Positions 17,403 through 26,017 of a DNA stretch of 64,000 bases are shown piece after piece. Position 1 is the first letter of the stretch; every line of letters starts with the position of its first letter. Origin of the DNA: Paenibacillus sacheonensis (lineage in GTDB: Bacteria; Bacillota; Bacilli; Paenibacillales; Paenibacillaceae); the NCBI RefSeq assembly GCF_009909195.1, contig NZ_JAAAMU010000006.1:372001-436000 (forward strand), read 5' to 3'. The position numbers and the translations under genes are program-made. A model generated the notes under the pieces. It ran no database searches, was not told where the DNA came from, and was given only the letters and a program-made list of their open reading frames with translations.

Positions 17403-18473
17403 TCATCTTCCCCCAACCGCGGCAGGGCGTTTCGAGCTTGCTTCGACGCCGCGCAGCCTTTCCCCGTTCAGCCCGAAATAGTACAGCCGGTCATAAGGAA
17501 CCGTCACTTTCACGTGCCGCATCGTCTCTAGCGGCGCCAGGAACGTTTTGACGAAGAACACGCCGTTCCGCGACTGGATCTGATAAATATTTTCCGCGCC
17601 CAGACTCTCGCGGGTCAGAATCTCGCCTTCTATCTCGTAGCCTTCGCTATCCGCGCCCGCGCCGATCAGCGCCTGCTCCGGCCGAAACCCGGCATAGCCC
17701 GGGACCGTCGCCGACCGGATCTCCAGTCCCTGCATGTCCCGCATGTCCATCATGTTCATGGCCGGCGTGCCGATGAACTCCGCGGTGAACTGATTGGCCG
17801 GATCGTGATAGAGCTTCATCGGCGTATCCGCCTGCTGGATGACGCCCTTGTTCATGACGACGATCTCGTCGCCCATCGACATGGCTTCCACCTGATCATG
17901 CGTCACGTAGACGAACGTGGTGCCAAGGCGCTTGTGCAGCTGAATCAGCTCGGTTCTCATCTGGTTGCGCAGCTTGGCGTCCAGGTTGGATAAGGGCTCA
18001 TCCAGAATGAACACCTTCGGCTGCTTCACCATCGCCCGGGCGAGCGCAACCCGCTGACGCTGTCCGCCGGAGAGGCTCTGGGGCTTCTTGTTCAGATGCG
18101 GCACCAAGCCGACGATCCCGCAGATGTCCATGATCAGCCGCTCGCGCTCCTGCTTCGCAATGCCCATGTTCTTGAGGCCGAATTCGATATTGCCGCGAAC
18201 GGTCATGTTCGGGTACAGGGCGTAATTCTGGAACACCATCGCGACGTCCCGCAGCCCGGGCGGCGTATCGTTCACGCATTTGTCGTCGATCCAGATTTCG
18301 CCGCCGCTCTGCTTCTCCAGCCCCGCGACCATCCGCAGCGTCGTGGATTTGCCGCAGCCCGACGGTCCGACGAGCACGGTGAACGAACCGTCCTTGATGG
18401 TCAGGTTCAGGTTCTCGATGATGGTCTCATCCTTGAATTTCTTGCTTATCTGCTTCAACTCGATCTTCGCCAT
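17403..18473 (-). CDS. ABC importer ATPase, UgpC/MsmX type
   Basis: A 356-residue ATPase with a Walker A GPSGCGKST (about 38-46), Q-loop region, signature SLSGGQRQRVALARA, Walker B VFILDEPLSNLDA and an H-loop (YVTHDQVEAMSM), followed by an OB-fold (TOBE-type) C-terminal domain as in MalK/UgpC/MsmX. It energises the two adjacent permeases. Because the second sugar importer in this window (48.5-51.7 kb) has no ATPase gene, this protein may serve both, as MsmX does in Bacillus subtilis. Its start overlaps the preceding HAD gene by 47 bases. Confidence 0.9.
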   Translation of the reverse strand: MAKIELKQISKKFKDETIIENLNLTIKDGSFTVLVGPSGCGKSTTLRMVAGLEKQSGGEIWIDDKCVNDTPPGLRDVAMVFQNYALYPNMTVRGNIEFGLKNMGIAKQERERLIMDICGIVGLVPHLNKKPQSLSGGQRQRVALARAMVKQPKVFILDEPLSNLDAKLRNQMRTELIQLHKRLGTTFVYVTHDQVEAMSMGDEIVVMNKGVIQQADTPMKLYHDPANQFTAEFIGTPAMNMMDMRDMQGLEIRSATVPGYAGFRPEQALIGAGADSEGYEIEGEILTRESLGAENIYQIQSRNGVFFVKTFLAPLETMRHVKVTVPYDRLYYFGLNGERLRGVEASSKRPAAVGGR

Positions 18474-19338
18474 CCGCTATCTTCCTCCCTGTGATGGATT
18501 GCTGAATCACGCGCATGAGCTGCGCCAACTCCTCCAAACGGTGAAGCCGCAAATCCCAGACCTCCGGATCGCTGCTCGGGTAAGGGGAAATAAAGCAGGT
18601 CCGGCCGCCCAGCTTCTTGACCGGATGCAGGTCGTTCCACGGATTGTCCCCGATCGATAGGATCTCTTCCGGCCGATAGCCCTGCGCCAGCAAGGAACCG
18701 AAATACGACTGAAGGCCGGCAGGCTTGTTCGCGCCGTACGCCACGTCCCCGAACAAATGGCCGATCCCCATGTAGCCCACGAACGCGACGCCGGACTCGA
18801 GATGGGTGTTGGTCATGAGGCTTTTCTTCTCGACGGCGGTGAGCTCTTCGATGGCACGGAACAAATCATCGTGACAAGCGAAGCCGTAAGGGGGGAGCAG
18901 CATCTCCCCGCGGACGCGTTCGAACGCCGATCGCAGCCGCTGCTCGGGCAGCTTGTATCTGTGGCTCAGCGCCGCCGCGATCCCCCAAGGGTCGCCGATC
19001 GGAATCAGATAAGGCTCGTGCGCGGAGAGAGATTCATAGTCCTGCGCCGGTCCCTCTCCCGCCGTCCCGTCCCATGTCAAGCTGCGGACGAAACGCTCTC
19101 CCTCCTGCACCAAGCTCACATCGTCCCGCGTATGGTAGAAATAGCCGAAGCGAATCGCATGGCAGTCGGACAGAATCGCTCTGCCCAGGCGCATCGCCGC
19201 CTCGGTGTCGCCTTCATGCTCCGTTCCTTCGAGCAGGTACCGAATATACCGCTCCAGATAGGTGTCATCCTGATAGAGCGTTCCGTCCATATCGAAAATA
19301 ACCACTTTAATCACAGACAACCACGTCTTGTTGTACAT
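18427..19338 (-). CDS. HAD-superfamily phosphatase inside the transporter operon
   Basis: A 303-residue HAD hydrolase with motif I VIFDMDGTLYQD near residue 13, motif II in KKSLMTNTHLE, the lysine in GANKP and motif IV SIGDNPWNDLHPVK. The start ATG has GGAGAGG nine bases upstream; a longer open frame upstream overlaps the binding-protein gene and has Arg-rich, non-protein-like composition. Placed between the binding-protein and ATPase genes, it may dephosphorylate a transport product (for example a sugar or glycerol phosphate); that is inference from position only. Confidence 0.85.
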   Translation of the reverse strand: MYNKTWLSVIKVVIFDMDGTLYQDDTYLERYIRYLLEGTEHEGDTEAAMRLGRAILSDCHAIRFGYFYHTRDDVSLVQEGERFVRSLTWDGTAGEGPAQDYESLSAHEPYLIPIGDPWGIAAALSHRYKLPEQRLRSAFERVRGEMLLPPYGFACHDDLFRAIEELTAVEKKSLMTNTHLESGVAFVGYMGIGHLFGDVAYGANKPAGLQSYFGSLLAQGYRPEEILSIGDNPWNDLHPVKKLGGRTCFISPYPSSDPEVWDLRLHRLEELAQLMRVIQQSITGRKIADGEDRVEADKQEIQG

Positions 19339-19432
19339 CAGCTGCAACCTCTCCGCTAGTAGAATGGAACGGGGAATGCCTCCGCGAAAGCTTTCCCCAT
19401 GGCTGGTCAACGACTCGGACTCGGCGAAAGCC

Positions 19433-20824
19433 CTATGATTTGGCGAGCAGCTTGTTGGCTTTCTCCGCGGCCTGGTCGAGCGCCTTCTGCGGGGTCGTCT
19501 TCGGATCGAGAATCGCCTTCTCGATGGCTTCCCTGATGATCTTCGCGACTTCCGGATAGGCATTCTCCATCGGGCGCGGTCTGGCGTATTCCAATTGATC
19601 CACGGCCACCTTGAACTGCGGGAACTCGGCAAAATGCGCCTTCAGCTCGTCGCTCTCCACCGCGGACATCCGGGTCGGCAGGTAGCCGACATGCTTATGC
19701 TGGTAAATGGTGTTTTCCTTCGACGTCATCCATTTGAGGAATTCCCAAGCCGCCTGCTTCTCTTCGTCGCTGCTCTTCGAGGTAATGACAAGCTGGCAGC
19801 CGCCGGTCGGCACGCCGTAGCTGACGTTGGAAGGCATGAATGCCGTATCCATCTCGAAGCCGTTGCCCTTCGCGATCTCCAAGCTGCCGGTTACGCCGGC
19901 CGTCGAACCGAACTTGAAGGCCGACAGCTGGTTGGCCCAGTCTTTGTCCGCGGTCGGACCCGCTTCGTCGCCCATCGGGATCTTGATCAGCCCTTCGGTG
20001 GACAGCTTCTTCCAGAACTCGACCGGCGCTACGCCTTCGGGCGAATTGAACGCCGCCGACTTGCCGTCGTCGCTCAGCATTTTGCCGCCGCTTTGAGCCA
20101 CGAGGCCTTCGTAGTACCAGATATCGGCCGGCACGGTCATGCCCGTCTTGCCTTTCTTCTTCAAGACGCGGGAATATTGCTCCAGCTCGTCCCATGTTTT
20201 CGGGCCGGCCGGGTCGAGCCCGGCGTCTTTGAGCATGGTGACGTTCTTGTACAGGATCGGGGTACTGCGCATGAACGGCAGGCCGTAGAGCTTGCCGTCC
20301 ACGTAGGCATTGCCCATCAGACCCGGATTGAAGTCGTCCAGCTTCAGCTGATCTTTATCTCGCTCCGCATACGTCGTCAACTCTTCCAGCATGCCGGAGT
20401 GGGCGAATACGCCGGTGGACGAGATTTCGAGATCGGTGACCGCCGGCGCGTTGCCTGCCGCGAAGGCCGCTTGTACTTTGGCGTGAAGATCCTCGTAGTT
20501 GCCTTGGAACTCGGCTACGACTTCGATTTTATCCTGCGACTCGTTGAAGGTCTGAACCATGTGCTTCTTCGCTTCTTCGATCTTGTCTCCGAACGCGTAC
20601 CAGTATTTGATGACGATCTTCTTGGAGGCGTCGGCATTCTCCGGCTTCGCTTCGCTGCCGGCGACGTTGCCGGCGGCATTGCCCGCCGCCGCGTTCTTGT
20701 CCGCGTTCGCGCCGGCATTCGCGCCTGCGCTCGTGTCGTTCGTGTTCGCTTCGCCCGCTCCGCAAGCCGAAAGCACCCCTGTCATCAGCATCGCCAGCGT
20801 CACTGCAGTAAGCTTCTTAACCAT
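19433..20824 (-). CDS. extracellular solute-binding lipoprotein, UgpB-like
   Basis: A 463-residue lipoprotein: signal MVKKLTAVTLAMLMTGVLSAC with lipobox LSAC, then a 45-residue Ala/Gly/Asn-rich tether, then a family-1 solute-binding fold (KIVIKYWYAFGDKIEEAKK; ADIWYYEGLVAQSGGKMLS; AAWEFLKWMTSKENTIYQ). WYAFGDKIEEAKK at the first strand resembles the UgpB ligand region. The start at 20824 is fixed by GGAGG eight bases upstream. It captures substrate outside the membrane for the downstream permeases. First gene after the GlpP-type leader terminator. Confidence 0.88.
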   Translation of the reverse strand: MVKKLTAVTLAMLMTGVLSACGAGEANTNDTSAGANAGANADKNAAAGNAAGNVAGSEAKPENADASKKIVIKYWYAFGDKIEEAKKHMVQTFNESQDKIEVVAEFQGNYEDLHAKVQAAFAAGNAPAVTDLEISSTGVFAHSGMLEELTTYAERDKDQLKLDDFNPGLMGNAYVDGKLYGLPFMRSTPILYKNVTMLKDAGLDPAGPKTWDELEQYSRVLKKKGKTGMTVPADIWYYEGLVAQSGGKMLSDDGKSAAFNSPEGVAPVEFWKKLSTEGLIKIPMGDEAGPTADKDWANQLSAFKFGSTAGVTGSLEIAKGNGFEMDTAFMPSNVSYGVPTGGCQLVITSKSSDEEKQAAWEFLKWMTSKENTIYQHKHVGYLPTRMSAVESDELKAHFAEFPQFKVAVDQLEYARPRPMENAYPEVAKIIREAIEKAILDPKTTPQKALDQAAEKANKLLAKS

Positions 20825-20871
20825 TGTCCCATCCTCCACCTTTTCTTCTCCTGAGTTACGATCGCGGGCGC

Positions 20872-20932
20872 AAAAAAAGAAACCTTAATCCTGCCGAGGA
20901 CAGCATGCATGTCCTCGCGCGGATAAGGTTTC
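20872..20932 (-). terminator. leader terminator between glpP and the binding-protein gene; candidate GlpP target
   Basis: On the minus strand GAAACCTTATCC pairs with GGATTAAGGTTTC (one bulged base), with an inner GAGGAC/GTCCTC stem, and seven T follow at 20878-20872. It lies in the ~240-base leader between the glpP stop and the first transporter gene. GlpP in Bacillus subtilis works by antitermination at such leaders, so this is probably a regulated attenuator rather than a plain end of transcription. Confidence 0.8.
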
Positions 20933-20998
20933 TCCACTACTCCAACCGATCGCTATTTACTTTTCATAACGAATGATACAGAAGGTTCGTTAACGCCG

Positions 20999-21012
20999 TG
21001 TTAGCGGTTTGC
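20999..21012 (-). promoter_or_regulatory. cre-like site in the transporter leader
   Basis: TGTTAGCGGTTTGC matches 12 of 14 positions of the CcpA consensus TGWNANCGNTNWCA (differences at the last two). It sits about 70 bases upstream of the leader terminator, where a promoter for the transporter transcript would be expected. Confidence 0.35.
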
Positions 21013-21063
21013 AAAGATTATGTGGATTTTCATCCTTCGACACTTAACTAGGCTTATCGGAAC

Positions 21064-21717
21064 TTATATGATCCGCCGGTCCTTCGTCTGCTCGGATGCA
21101 GGACCGGCGTCTCGCCACAGCTCGGGCTTGGACGTCGATATCGCGGCCGCCCCATACCGGAGACATTCCTCGATGTGACCCTGCTCGTACAGCAAGCCCC
21201 CGGTAATGATCGGCAGCGAGGTGAACGCCTTTACCTTGCCGATCATGTCGGGGATGCGGGCAGGCATGACTTCGATGACGTCCGGCTCGCTCTGGCCGAG
21301 GCTCTTGGCGATATTGTCCAACCCTTCGCTGTCGACGAGGAAGAACCGCTGAATGGTGACCAGACCCATTTTCTTGGCGGTTTTGATGACGTTCGTCTTC
21401 GTCGATATGATGCCGGTCGGCTTGATTACTTTCGCCAGATAGTCCAGTCCGTAATTGTCCGTGCTGAGGCCTCCGATTTTCTCCAGATGCAGGAAGACGG
21501 GGAAATGATGCTCCTTGAACACGTCCACGTAGCCTTTCACGACGCCGATATGTCCGGTCAACAGGAAGATGCCGCTTATTTGGCTGCGCAGCGACAGGGC
21601 GATCTCGATATGCCTCGGGTCCTTGATGGAAGCGATCGTTCGATGTTCGGCCAGGCCTCTCAGGAAGGCGGCATGGTTCGCGGCGTTCGCGGCGTTCTTC
21701 GTCCCTTTCGCCTCCAT
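21064..21717 (-). CDS. glpP: glycerol-3-phosphate-responsive antiterminator
   Basis: A 217-residue GlpP-family TIM-barrel-like protein. Family stretches are clear: SGIFLLTGHIGVVKGYVDVF, FLHLEKIGGLSTDNYGLDYL, PTGIISTKTNVIKTAKKMGL, DVIEVMPARIPDMI and ITGGLLYEQGHIEE. In Bacillus subtilis GlpP with glycerol-3-phosphate binds glp leader mRNA and prevents termination. The ATG overlaps the stop of the phosphoesterase gene by one base (TAATG), fixing the start. The next downstream element is a strong terminator ahead of a UgpB-like transporter operon, the probable target. Confidence 0.9.
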   Translation of the reverse strand: MEAKGTKNAANAANHAAFLRGLAEHRTIASIKDPRHIEIALSLRSQISGIFLLTGHIGVVKGYVDVFKEHHFPVFLHLEKIGGLSTDNYGLDYLAKVIKPTGIISTKTNVIKTAKKMGLVTIQRFFLVDSEGLDNIAKSLGQSEPDVIEVMPARIPDMIGKVKAFTSLPIITGGLLYEQGHIEECLRYGAAAISTSKPELWRDAGPASEQTKDRRII

Positions 21718-22556
21718 TATCGAGGCTGCGCCGCCGTGACGGAGATATCGGACCGACGGTCCGACTCTTGTCCGCGCGCTTCCGGAGTAGGGTGAAAATG
21801 CGAGATATGCAGATGCATCGTGGCCGCGTGCGCCATCATGTCCGCGTCCATCATGTCCACTTCGGAGATCCGCAGCCGCTCCCCTTCGAGCTCCACGATC
21901 CGGAATCCGGGTTGATCCAGACAGGCCGCGATCTGCACGAAGGTCCAGTTGTTCCGGGCGACGATCGAATTCACGTGCGTATGTCCGTTGAAATAGACGC
22001 CCGTTCCTTCTTTGCGGTTCAAGATCCGCCACATGTCGATGCTCGGATGGATGGAGCCTTTGTCGATCTCCGACCGTACCGTCGTTTGATACACGGGATG
22101 ATGCCCGAAGACGAGCAGCGGCTTCGTCCCGGATTCCTCCACCCGCTCCTCCAGCCAGTGCAGCTGCTCGTCGTCCATCCAGCCGCTCCAGTCGGCGGTA
22201 TTCATCTCTCTGGCCGTATCCAGGAAGACCAGCATCGCCTCGTCCGTGTCGATCGACCGGTAGCGCTGCTGCCCCGTGATCGCCAGCACCTGCTCGCGCG
22301 GCTGCGAGTACACGTCATGATTGCCCAGCACGTGGATGAATGCCCGGTCCTCGCGCCGCAGCAGCGCGCTGACCTCCCGCAGCTCCGACGGCGATCCGAA
22401 ATTCGTCAGGTCTCCAAGCGATATATGCAAATCGGCGTCCGTATTCATAAAGTGATCCAGCAAGGTATGGTAGAAAGCAGTCCTAGCCTCCGGCAGTCCG
22501 GGAATCGCTGCATCGATCTCGTGATAATGCAAGTCGCCCATCAGAACCAATCTCAT
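21717..22556 (-). CDS. calcineurin-like metallophosphoesterase
   Basis: A 279-residue metallophosphoesterase with all five metal-binding motifs: MGDLHYHE, SLGDLTNFG, HVLGNHD, VFGHHPVY and YFNGHTHVN. No signal peptide. AGGAGG nine bases upstream fixes the start. Its stop overlaps the glpP start, so they are co-transcribed; cytoplasmic hydrolysis of a phosphodiester or phosphomonoester connected to glycerol-phosphate metabolism is a reasonable inference (compare the GpdQ group), but the exact substrate cannot be read. Confidence 0.85.
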   Translation of the reverse strand: MRLVLMGDLHYHEIDAAIPGLPEARTAFYHTLLDHFMNTDADLHISLGDLTNFGSPSELREVSALLRREDRAFIHVLGNHDVYSQPREQVLAITGQQRYRSIDTDEAMLVFLDTAREMNTADWSGWMDDEQLHWLEERVEESGTKPLLVFGHHPVYQTTVRSEIDKGSIHPSIDMWRILNRKEGTGVYFNGHTHVNSIVARNNWTFVQIAACLDQPGFRIVELEGERLRISEVDMMDADMMAHAATMHLHISHFHPTPEARGQESDRRSDISVTAAQPR

Positions 22557-22646
22557 AACGTTTCTCCTCCTGGGAATCCAAATTTACCTTTCATCTCCAT
22601 GCTAGAGCTCATTTATTGCTTGTCCATTAAGCCGACAAGTAGATAT

Positions 22647-22660
22647 TGTAAACGTTTATG
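22647..22660 (-). promoter_or_regulatory. LacI/CcpA-type operator upstream of the phosphoesterase-glpP genes
   Basis: TGTAAACGTTTATG: central AAACGTTT palindrome and 12 of 14 matches to cre. It lies ~90 bases before the phosphoesterase start. It could bind CcpA or a local LacI-family regulator. Confidence 0.5.
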
Positions 22661-22717
22661 AAAGGAAGAAAGGAAATAGACCTTCCGAGGATCGGTTCAT
22701 CACGCATGCAACGCAAA

Positions 22718-22763
22718 GGCAGCCAGCTCCTTGAACCTCGGGCTGACTGCCTGTACTCGCGCT
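22718..22763 (-). terminator. terminator candidate after the GH127 gene
   Basis: Minus-strand stem GGCAGTCAGC / GCTGGCTGCC with a ~20-base loop, followed by TTTGCG, forty bases behind the GH127 stop. The T tract is short. Confidence 0.55.
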
Positions 22764-22800
22764 TGCATGATTACTCGCATGGACTGCTTGCACCGACTCG

Positions 22801-24786
22801 TCAGTCGCCGTTTACTTTGCGATACAGCTTGTTGTCCCATCCATCCAAGCTTGGCGCGTGGTCGTATGCGAGCCAGATATCCATCGTCCCGCGCGAACGA
22901 TTGTTCCAATACGGGTAAGGAATGGCCATGAGCGGACGGCCGTCCGCGTCTTGCGTTCGGAGGATAACGGCCCCGTCGAAGAAGTCGGCGTCGTACCGCG
23001 TCTCGAATACGGGCGATCGGGGGAGCTTGCGATTCAAGCGCACCTGCTTATCCAGCGCCTCGCGCGCGTAGTTGACGACGCCGTTGTCGTAACGCTCGTT
23101 ATCCATAGACTCCAGGCAGTAGAGCATAGGCCCGCGTCTGATTGCCGCCCGTCCGGCATGGGTGGTGACGTTCGGATGCGCTCCGATCAGGTCGACGGAC
23201 AGCTCGAAATCCACTCGGATGACGTCGTCCTTGCCCCATGTCCGGTTCAGCACGGCATAACCGTTCATGATATGGCAGGCTGCCGCTTCGCCGTTGACGG
23301 CGATGTCGTACCGCGCGCACCACTCGGGAATCCGCACGCGAACATCGAACTTCGCCTCCCGTTCCGGCATGACCGAGATCTCCACCGCCCCGTCCCATGG
23401 ATACCGGGTTTGCTGTTTCAACCGAACCGGCATCTCGCCGATGCGCAGCGTGCTCTCGCTCGCGATGAATAAATTGACATAAGCGCCGTTCGCATCCTGC
23501 GCGTAAATATAGGAAGCCATTTCAGGCAGCAGCTTGATGATCATCGGCGGGCAGCACGGACAGGAATGCCATTCCCATCGATTGTGGCCGCCGTCGCTGA
23601 CGAGCGGGTTCTCGTAAAAGTATTTATGCCCGTTCATGGATCTTCCCGCGAGCACGATATTGTACAGAATCGTTTCCAGTTTATCGATGTAACGGCTCTC
23701 CCCGGTCGCGAGAAACAGATTCCAGCTGAAGAAGCCCAAGCCTGCGCCCGCGCAGGTTTCCAAATACCCGTCGTCCGGGAGCTCGTAGTCGCCGCCGAAC
23801 TTCTCGTCATGGTGAATGGCCCCGACGCCGCCGGTAATATGCGACTTGCGGTAGGCGATACTATCCCACAGCTTCCTGGCCGTTTCCAAATACGGAGCTT
23901 CCCCGGTCGACAGATACAGCGACGTCAAGCCCGCGTAGAGCAGCGTCGCGCGCACCGCGTGCCCGACCGCTTCGTCCTGCTCCAGCACCGGCTTATGGTC
24001 TTGGGCATATTCGCCGTCGTGGGAGACCCTGCCCTCGTGATTGCCCCGGTTATGGATCCAGAACGCAGCCAAATTCAAGTAATCGGAAGCTTCGAATGGC
24101 AGGCTCAGCCGGTCCGCAAGCTCCGGCTCGTCGAGAGCCAGCTGGTACAGCTTGAGCACCGCTTCTTCAGGCAGCGAATGCGCCGGGACGATATTGCGCT
24201 TGGGCGGCGGCCCCATCAAGCCGCTCATATGATTGGCGAATCGGACCGCGACCTCGAGAAGCGACGTCTTGCCCGTCGCCCGGTAATGATGGACGGCGGC
24301 TTCGATGAGGCAGCCCGCGTTGTACACGTCGTGCTGCCAGCGCAGCATGCCTCCGTTATCGCCCCATCGCTGGTTCGGACGGTCAAGCAGCGTGTACGTG
24401 TTGATGTAGCCGTCGCCTACGGCCTGCTGCGCCGCGGCGATCTTCGCGATGATCGCATCGACTCTGCGATCCAACGCTTCATCGGGATGGACGGCCAGAA
24501 TATCCGAGATGCCGCGAATCGTTTCGTAGAGCAGCCCGTCGAACCACGGCTCTCCGCTATGATAGCTTTCGGGCCCGGCGCCTGCGGCTACGAAATCGAA
24601 ATTGCGCAGCGTTCCGTCCTGCTCGAATTTATTCAGCACGTCATGGACGGTCGTGTCGCGCAGCACCTTTAATTTCGGTCCCCAGAAGGAATCGTCGATG
24701 CTGACGGCTCGGACGGGCAGATTGCGAATCGTCTGATACTCGTAGGTTGTCGGCCGCATCGGTGCAAGCGTCGTTTGATTGGACAA
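22801..24786 (-). CDS. GH127-family glycoside hydrolase (beta-L-arabinofuranosidase type)
   Basis: A 661-residue protein matching the GH127 (former DUF1680) layout: N-terminal VSIDDSFWGPKLKVLRDTT, an (alpha/alpha)6 barrel with GDGYINTYTLL and ETCAGAGLGFFSWNLF, the Zn/catalytic cysteine cluster HSCPCCPPMI and C-terminal beta domains. Members release L-arabinofuranose from beta-linked chains using a cysteine nucleophile. No signal peptide, so it acts on imported oligosaccharide. The TTG at 24786 is preferred: GAGAGG is eight bases upstream, while the GTG nine bases earlier overlaps that site. It forms an operon with the Cof-type phosphatase. Confidence 0.85.
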   Translation of the reverse strand: MSNQTTLAPMRPTTYEYQTIRNLPVRAVSIDDSFWGPKLKVLRDTTVHDVLNKFEQDGTLRNFDFVAAGAGPESYHSGEPWFDGLLYETIRGISDILAVHPDEALDRRVDAIIAKIAAAQQAVGDGYINTYTLLDRPNQRWGDNGGMLRWQHDVYNAGCLIEAAVHHYRATGKTSLLEVAVRFANHMSGLMGPPPKRNIVPAHSLPEEAVLKLYQLALDEPELADRLSLPFEASDYLNLAAFWIHNRGNHEGRVSHDGEYAQDHKPVLEQDEAVGHAVRATLLYAGLTSLYLSTGEAPYLETARKLWDSIAYRKSHITGGVGAIHHDEKFGGDYELPDDGYLETCAGAGLGFFSWNLFLATGESRYIDKLETILYNIVLAGRSMNGHKYFYENPLVSDGGHNRWEWHSCPCCPPMIIKLLPEMASYIYAQDANGAYVNLFIASESTLRIGEMPVRLKQQTRYPWDGAVEISVMPEREAKFDVRVRIPEWCARYDIAVNGEAAACHIMNGYAVLNRTWGKDDVIRVDFELSVDLIGAHPNVTTHAGRAAIRRGPMLYCLESMDNERYDNGVVNYAREALDKQVRLNRKLPRSPVFETRYDADFFDGAVILRTQDADGRPLMAIPYPYWNNRSRGTMDIWLAYDHAPSLDGWDNKLYRKVNGD

Positions 24787-24825
24787 GGAGAACACCTCTC
24801 TGCTTCTTAGTGGATCATGAACGGT

Positions 24826-25635
24826 TTAGTCTTCGCTGCCGAGCCATGCGCGCAGCCCGAGGGCGACCGTATCGGCCGCATGCGCCGCAGCGGCGCGTAC
24901 TTCGTCCGGCGCGTGGGACATCGCGATGCTGCGGGAGCAAGCCCGGAACATCGCCAGATCGTTGAAGGAATCGCCGATGCAGGCCGTATCCGCTTGCGCG
25001 ATGCCGAGCAGCTCCATTAACGCTTCCGCGGCCGAGCCTTTATCGACGCTGCCGGGCATGACGTCGACGCCGTCCGGATCGGAGAACGATGCCGTGATGC
25101 GGCTGCCGTATTGCTCCCGCAGCTCCTCGAGCAAGATTTGCAGCGCTGGAATCTCGCCGTACACGGAAAATTTCGTGATCTTCATTCCGCCTGCGATGTC
25201 TGCCGCGAGCTGCTTGCGCTCGCGCAGCGGCGTCAAGAATCGCTTGCCTACTTGCTCGGCCTTCGGATTCAGGTCTGCCGCGTAATTGCCGTCCGATCCG
25301 CAGACGACGGGGACGAGTCCCTCCCGGTCCGTAAATGCGAGAACGGACAACGCCAGGTCCGCCTCGTAGCGGAACGACCGAATCGCATGGCCGTCCAGGC
25401 CGACGAGATCGGCGCCGTTCTGGCAGATCGCGTAGCAGGGCACCTCGAGCAGGTCCATGACCTGCTTGATCTCCGCGTGCATGCGGCCGGAGGCGAGCGC
25501 GATAACGACGCCTTGCCGATGCGCCTCCCGAATCGCCTCGATATCTTCATCCCGGATTTGCTTACGGCTGTCCATTAAGGTGCCGTCGATATCCGATAGA
25601 AACAGTTTCCTTCGTGGTTGATCATGAGCCGCCAT
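24826..25635 (-). CDS. Cof-type HAD phosphatase
   Basis: A 269-residue HAD class IIB phosphatase: motif I LFLSDIDGTLMDS, IALASGRMH (motif II region), the Cof-type cap in the middle and motif IV CIGDSFNDLAMFRA. The family dephosphorylates sugar phosphates and cofactors with broad specificity. It is the first gene of the operon with GH127, downstream of a LacI regulator, so a sugar-phosphate substrate is likely. No odd features. Confidence 0.85.
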   Translation of the reverse strand: MAAHDQPRRKLFLSDIDGTLMDSRKQIRDEDIEAIREAHRQGVVIALASGRMHAEIKQVMDLLEVPCYAICQNGADLVGLDGHAIRSFRYEADLALSVLAFTDREGLVPVVCGSDGNYAADLNPKAEQVGKRFLTPLRERKQLAADIAGGMKITKFSVYGEIPALQILLEELREQYGSRITASFSDPDGVDVMPGSVDKGSAAEALMELLGIAQADTACIGDSFNDLAMFRACSRSIAMSHAPDEVRAAAAHAADTVALGLRAWLGSED

Positions 25636-25698
25636 GCGGGACGTTCTCCTTCCATTTGCTTCTTGCCGCTAAGCCGATCCGGCCATCGTGGCGAGCAA

Positions 25699-25825
25699 GA
25701 TAGCGCGAATCGAGTAATAGTGTTGGTAGAATTCGTAGAGTAGGTAGAGTAATAGAGTTAAATAGATAGAGCGATAGAATTAGTAAAGTCGATAGAGCAT
25801 TGAAATAGGCGACTAATAGAGTAAG
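25699..25825. repeat. low-complexity TAGAG/ATAGA-rich tract
   Basis: About 125 bases dominated by irregular iterations of GTAGAG, AATAGAG, GATAGAG and close variants, in the leader between the LacI gene and the Cof gene. AT-rich compared with flanks and not coding. Confidence 0.6.
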
Positions 25826-25865
25826 AACAATACATGCAGAAATCCGCTGATCCACAGATTAGTAA

Positions 25866-25879
25866 CGTTAACATTAACG
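25866..25879 (-). promoter_or_regulatory. palindromic operator candidate upstream of the cof-GH127 operon
   Basis: CGTTAA-CA-TTAACG, a perfect two-arm inverted repeat, within the larger GTAAC/GTTAC inverted repeat at 25862-25893. It lies ~235 bases before the Cof start and ~140 bases behind the LacI stop, a plausible site for that regulator. Confidence 0.5.
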
Positions 25880-26017
25880 ATAATGTAAAGTTACCACCCC
25901 GCAATTTGGCTGTCAATCCGCCTATACGACTCATTTCCCGCGATTCACCGCAGGCGATTCCCATTCACGGTGAGTCGGGGTGCTTCGCTCTCTACTCGTT
26001 CTCTCTACTAGTGCTCT

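Noticed and set aside
19339..19632. 98-codon N-terminal extension of the HAD phosphatase
   Set aside because: Arg/Ser-rich and overlapping the binding-protein gene in another frame; the fold begins at the ATG with GGAGAGG upstream.
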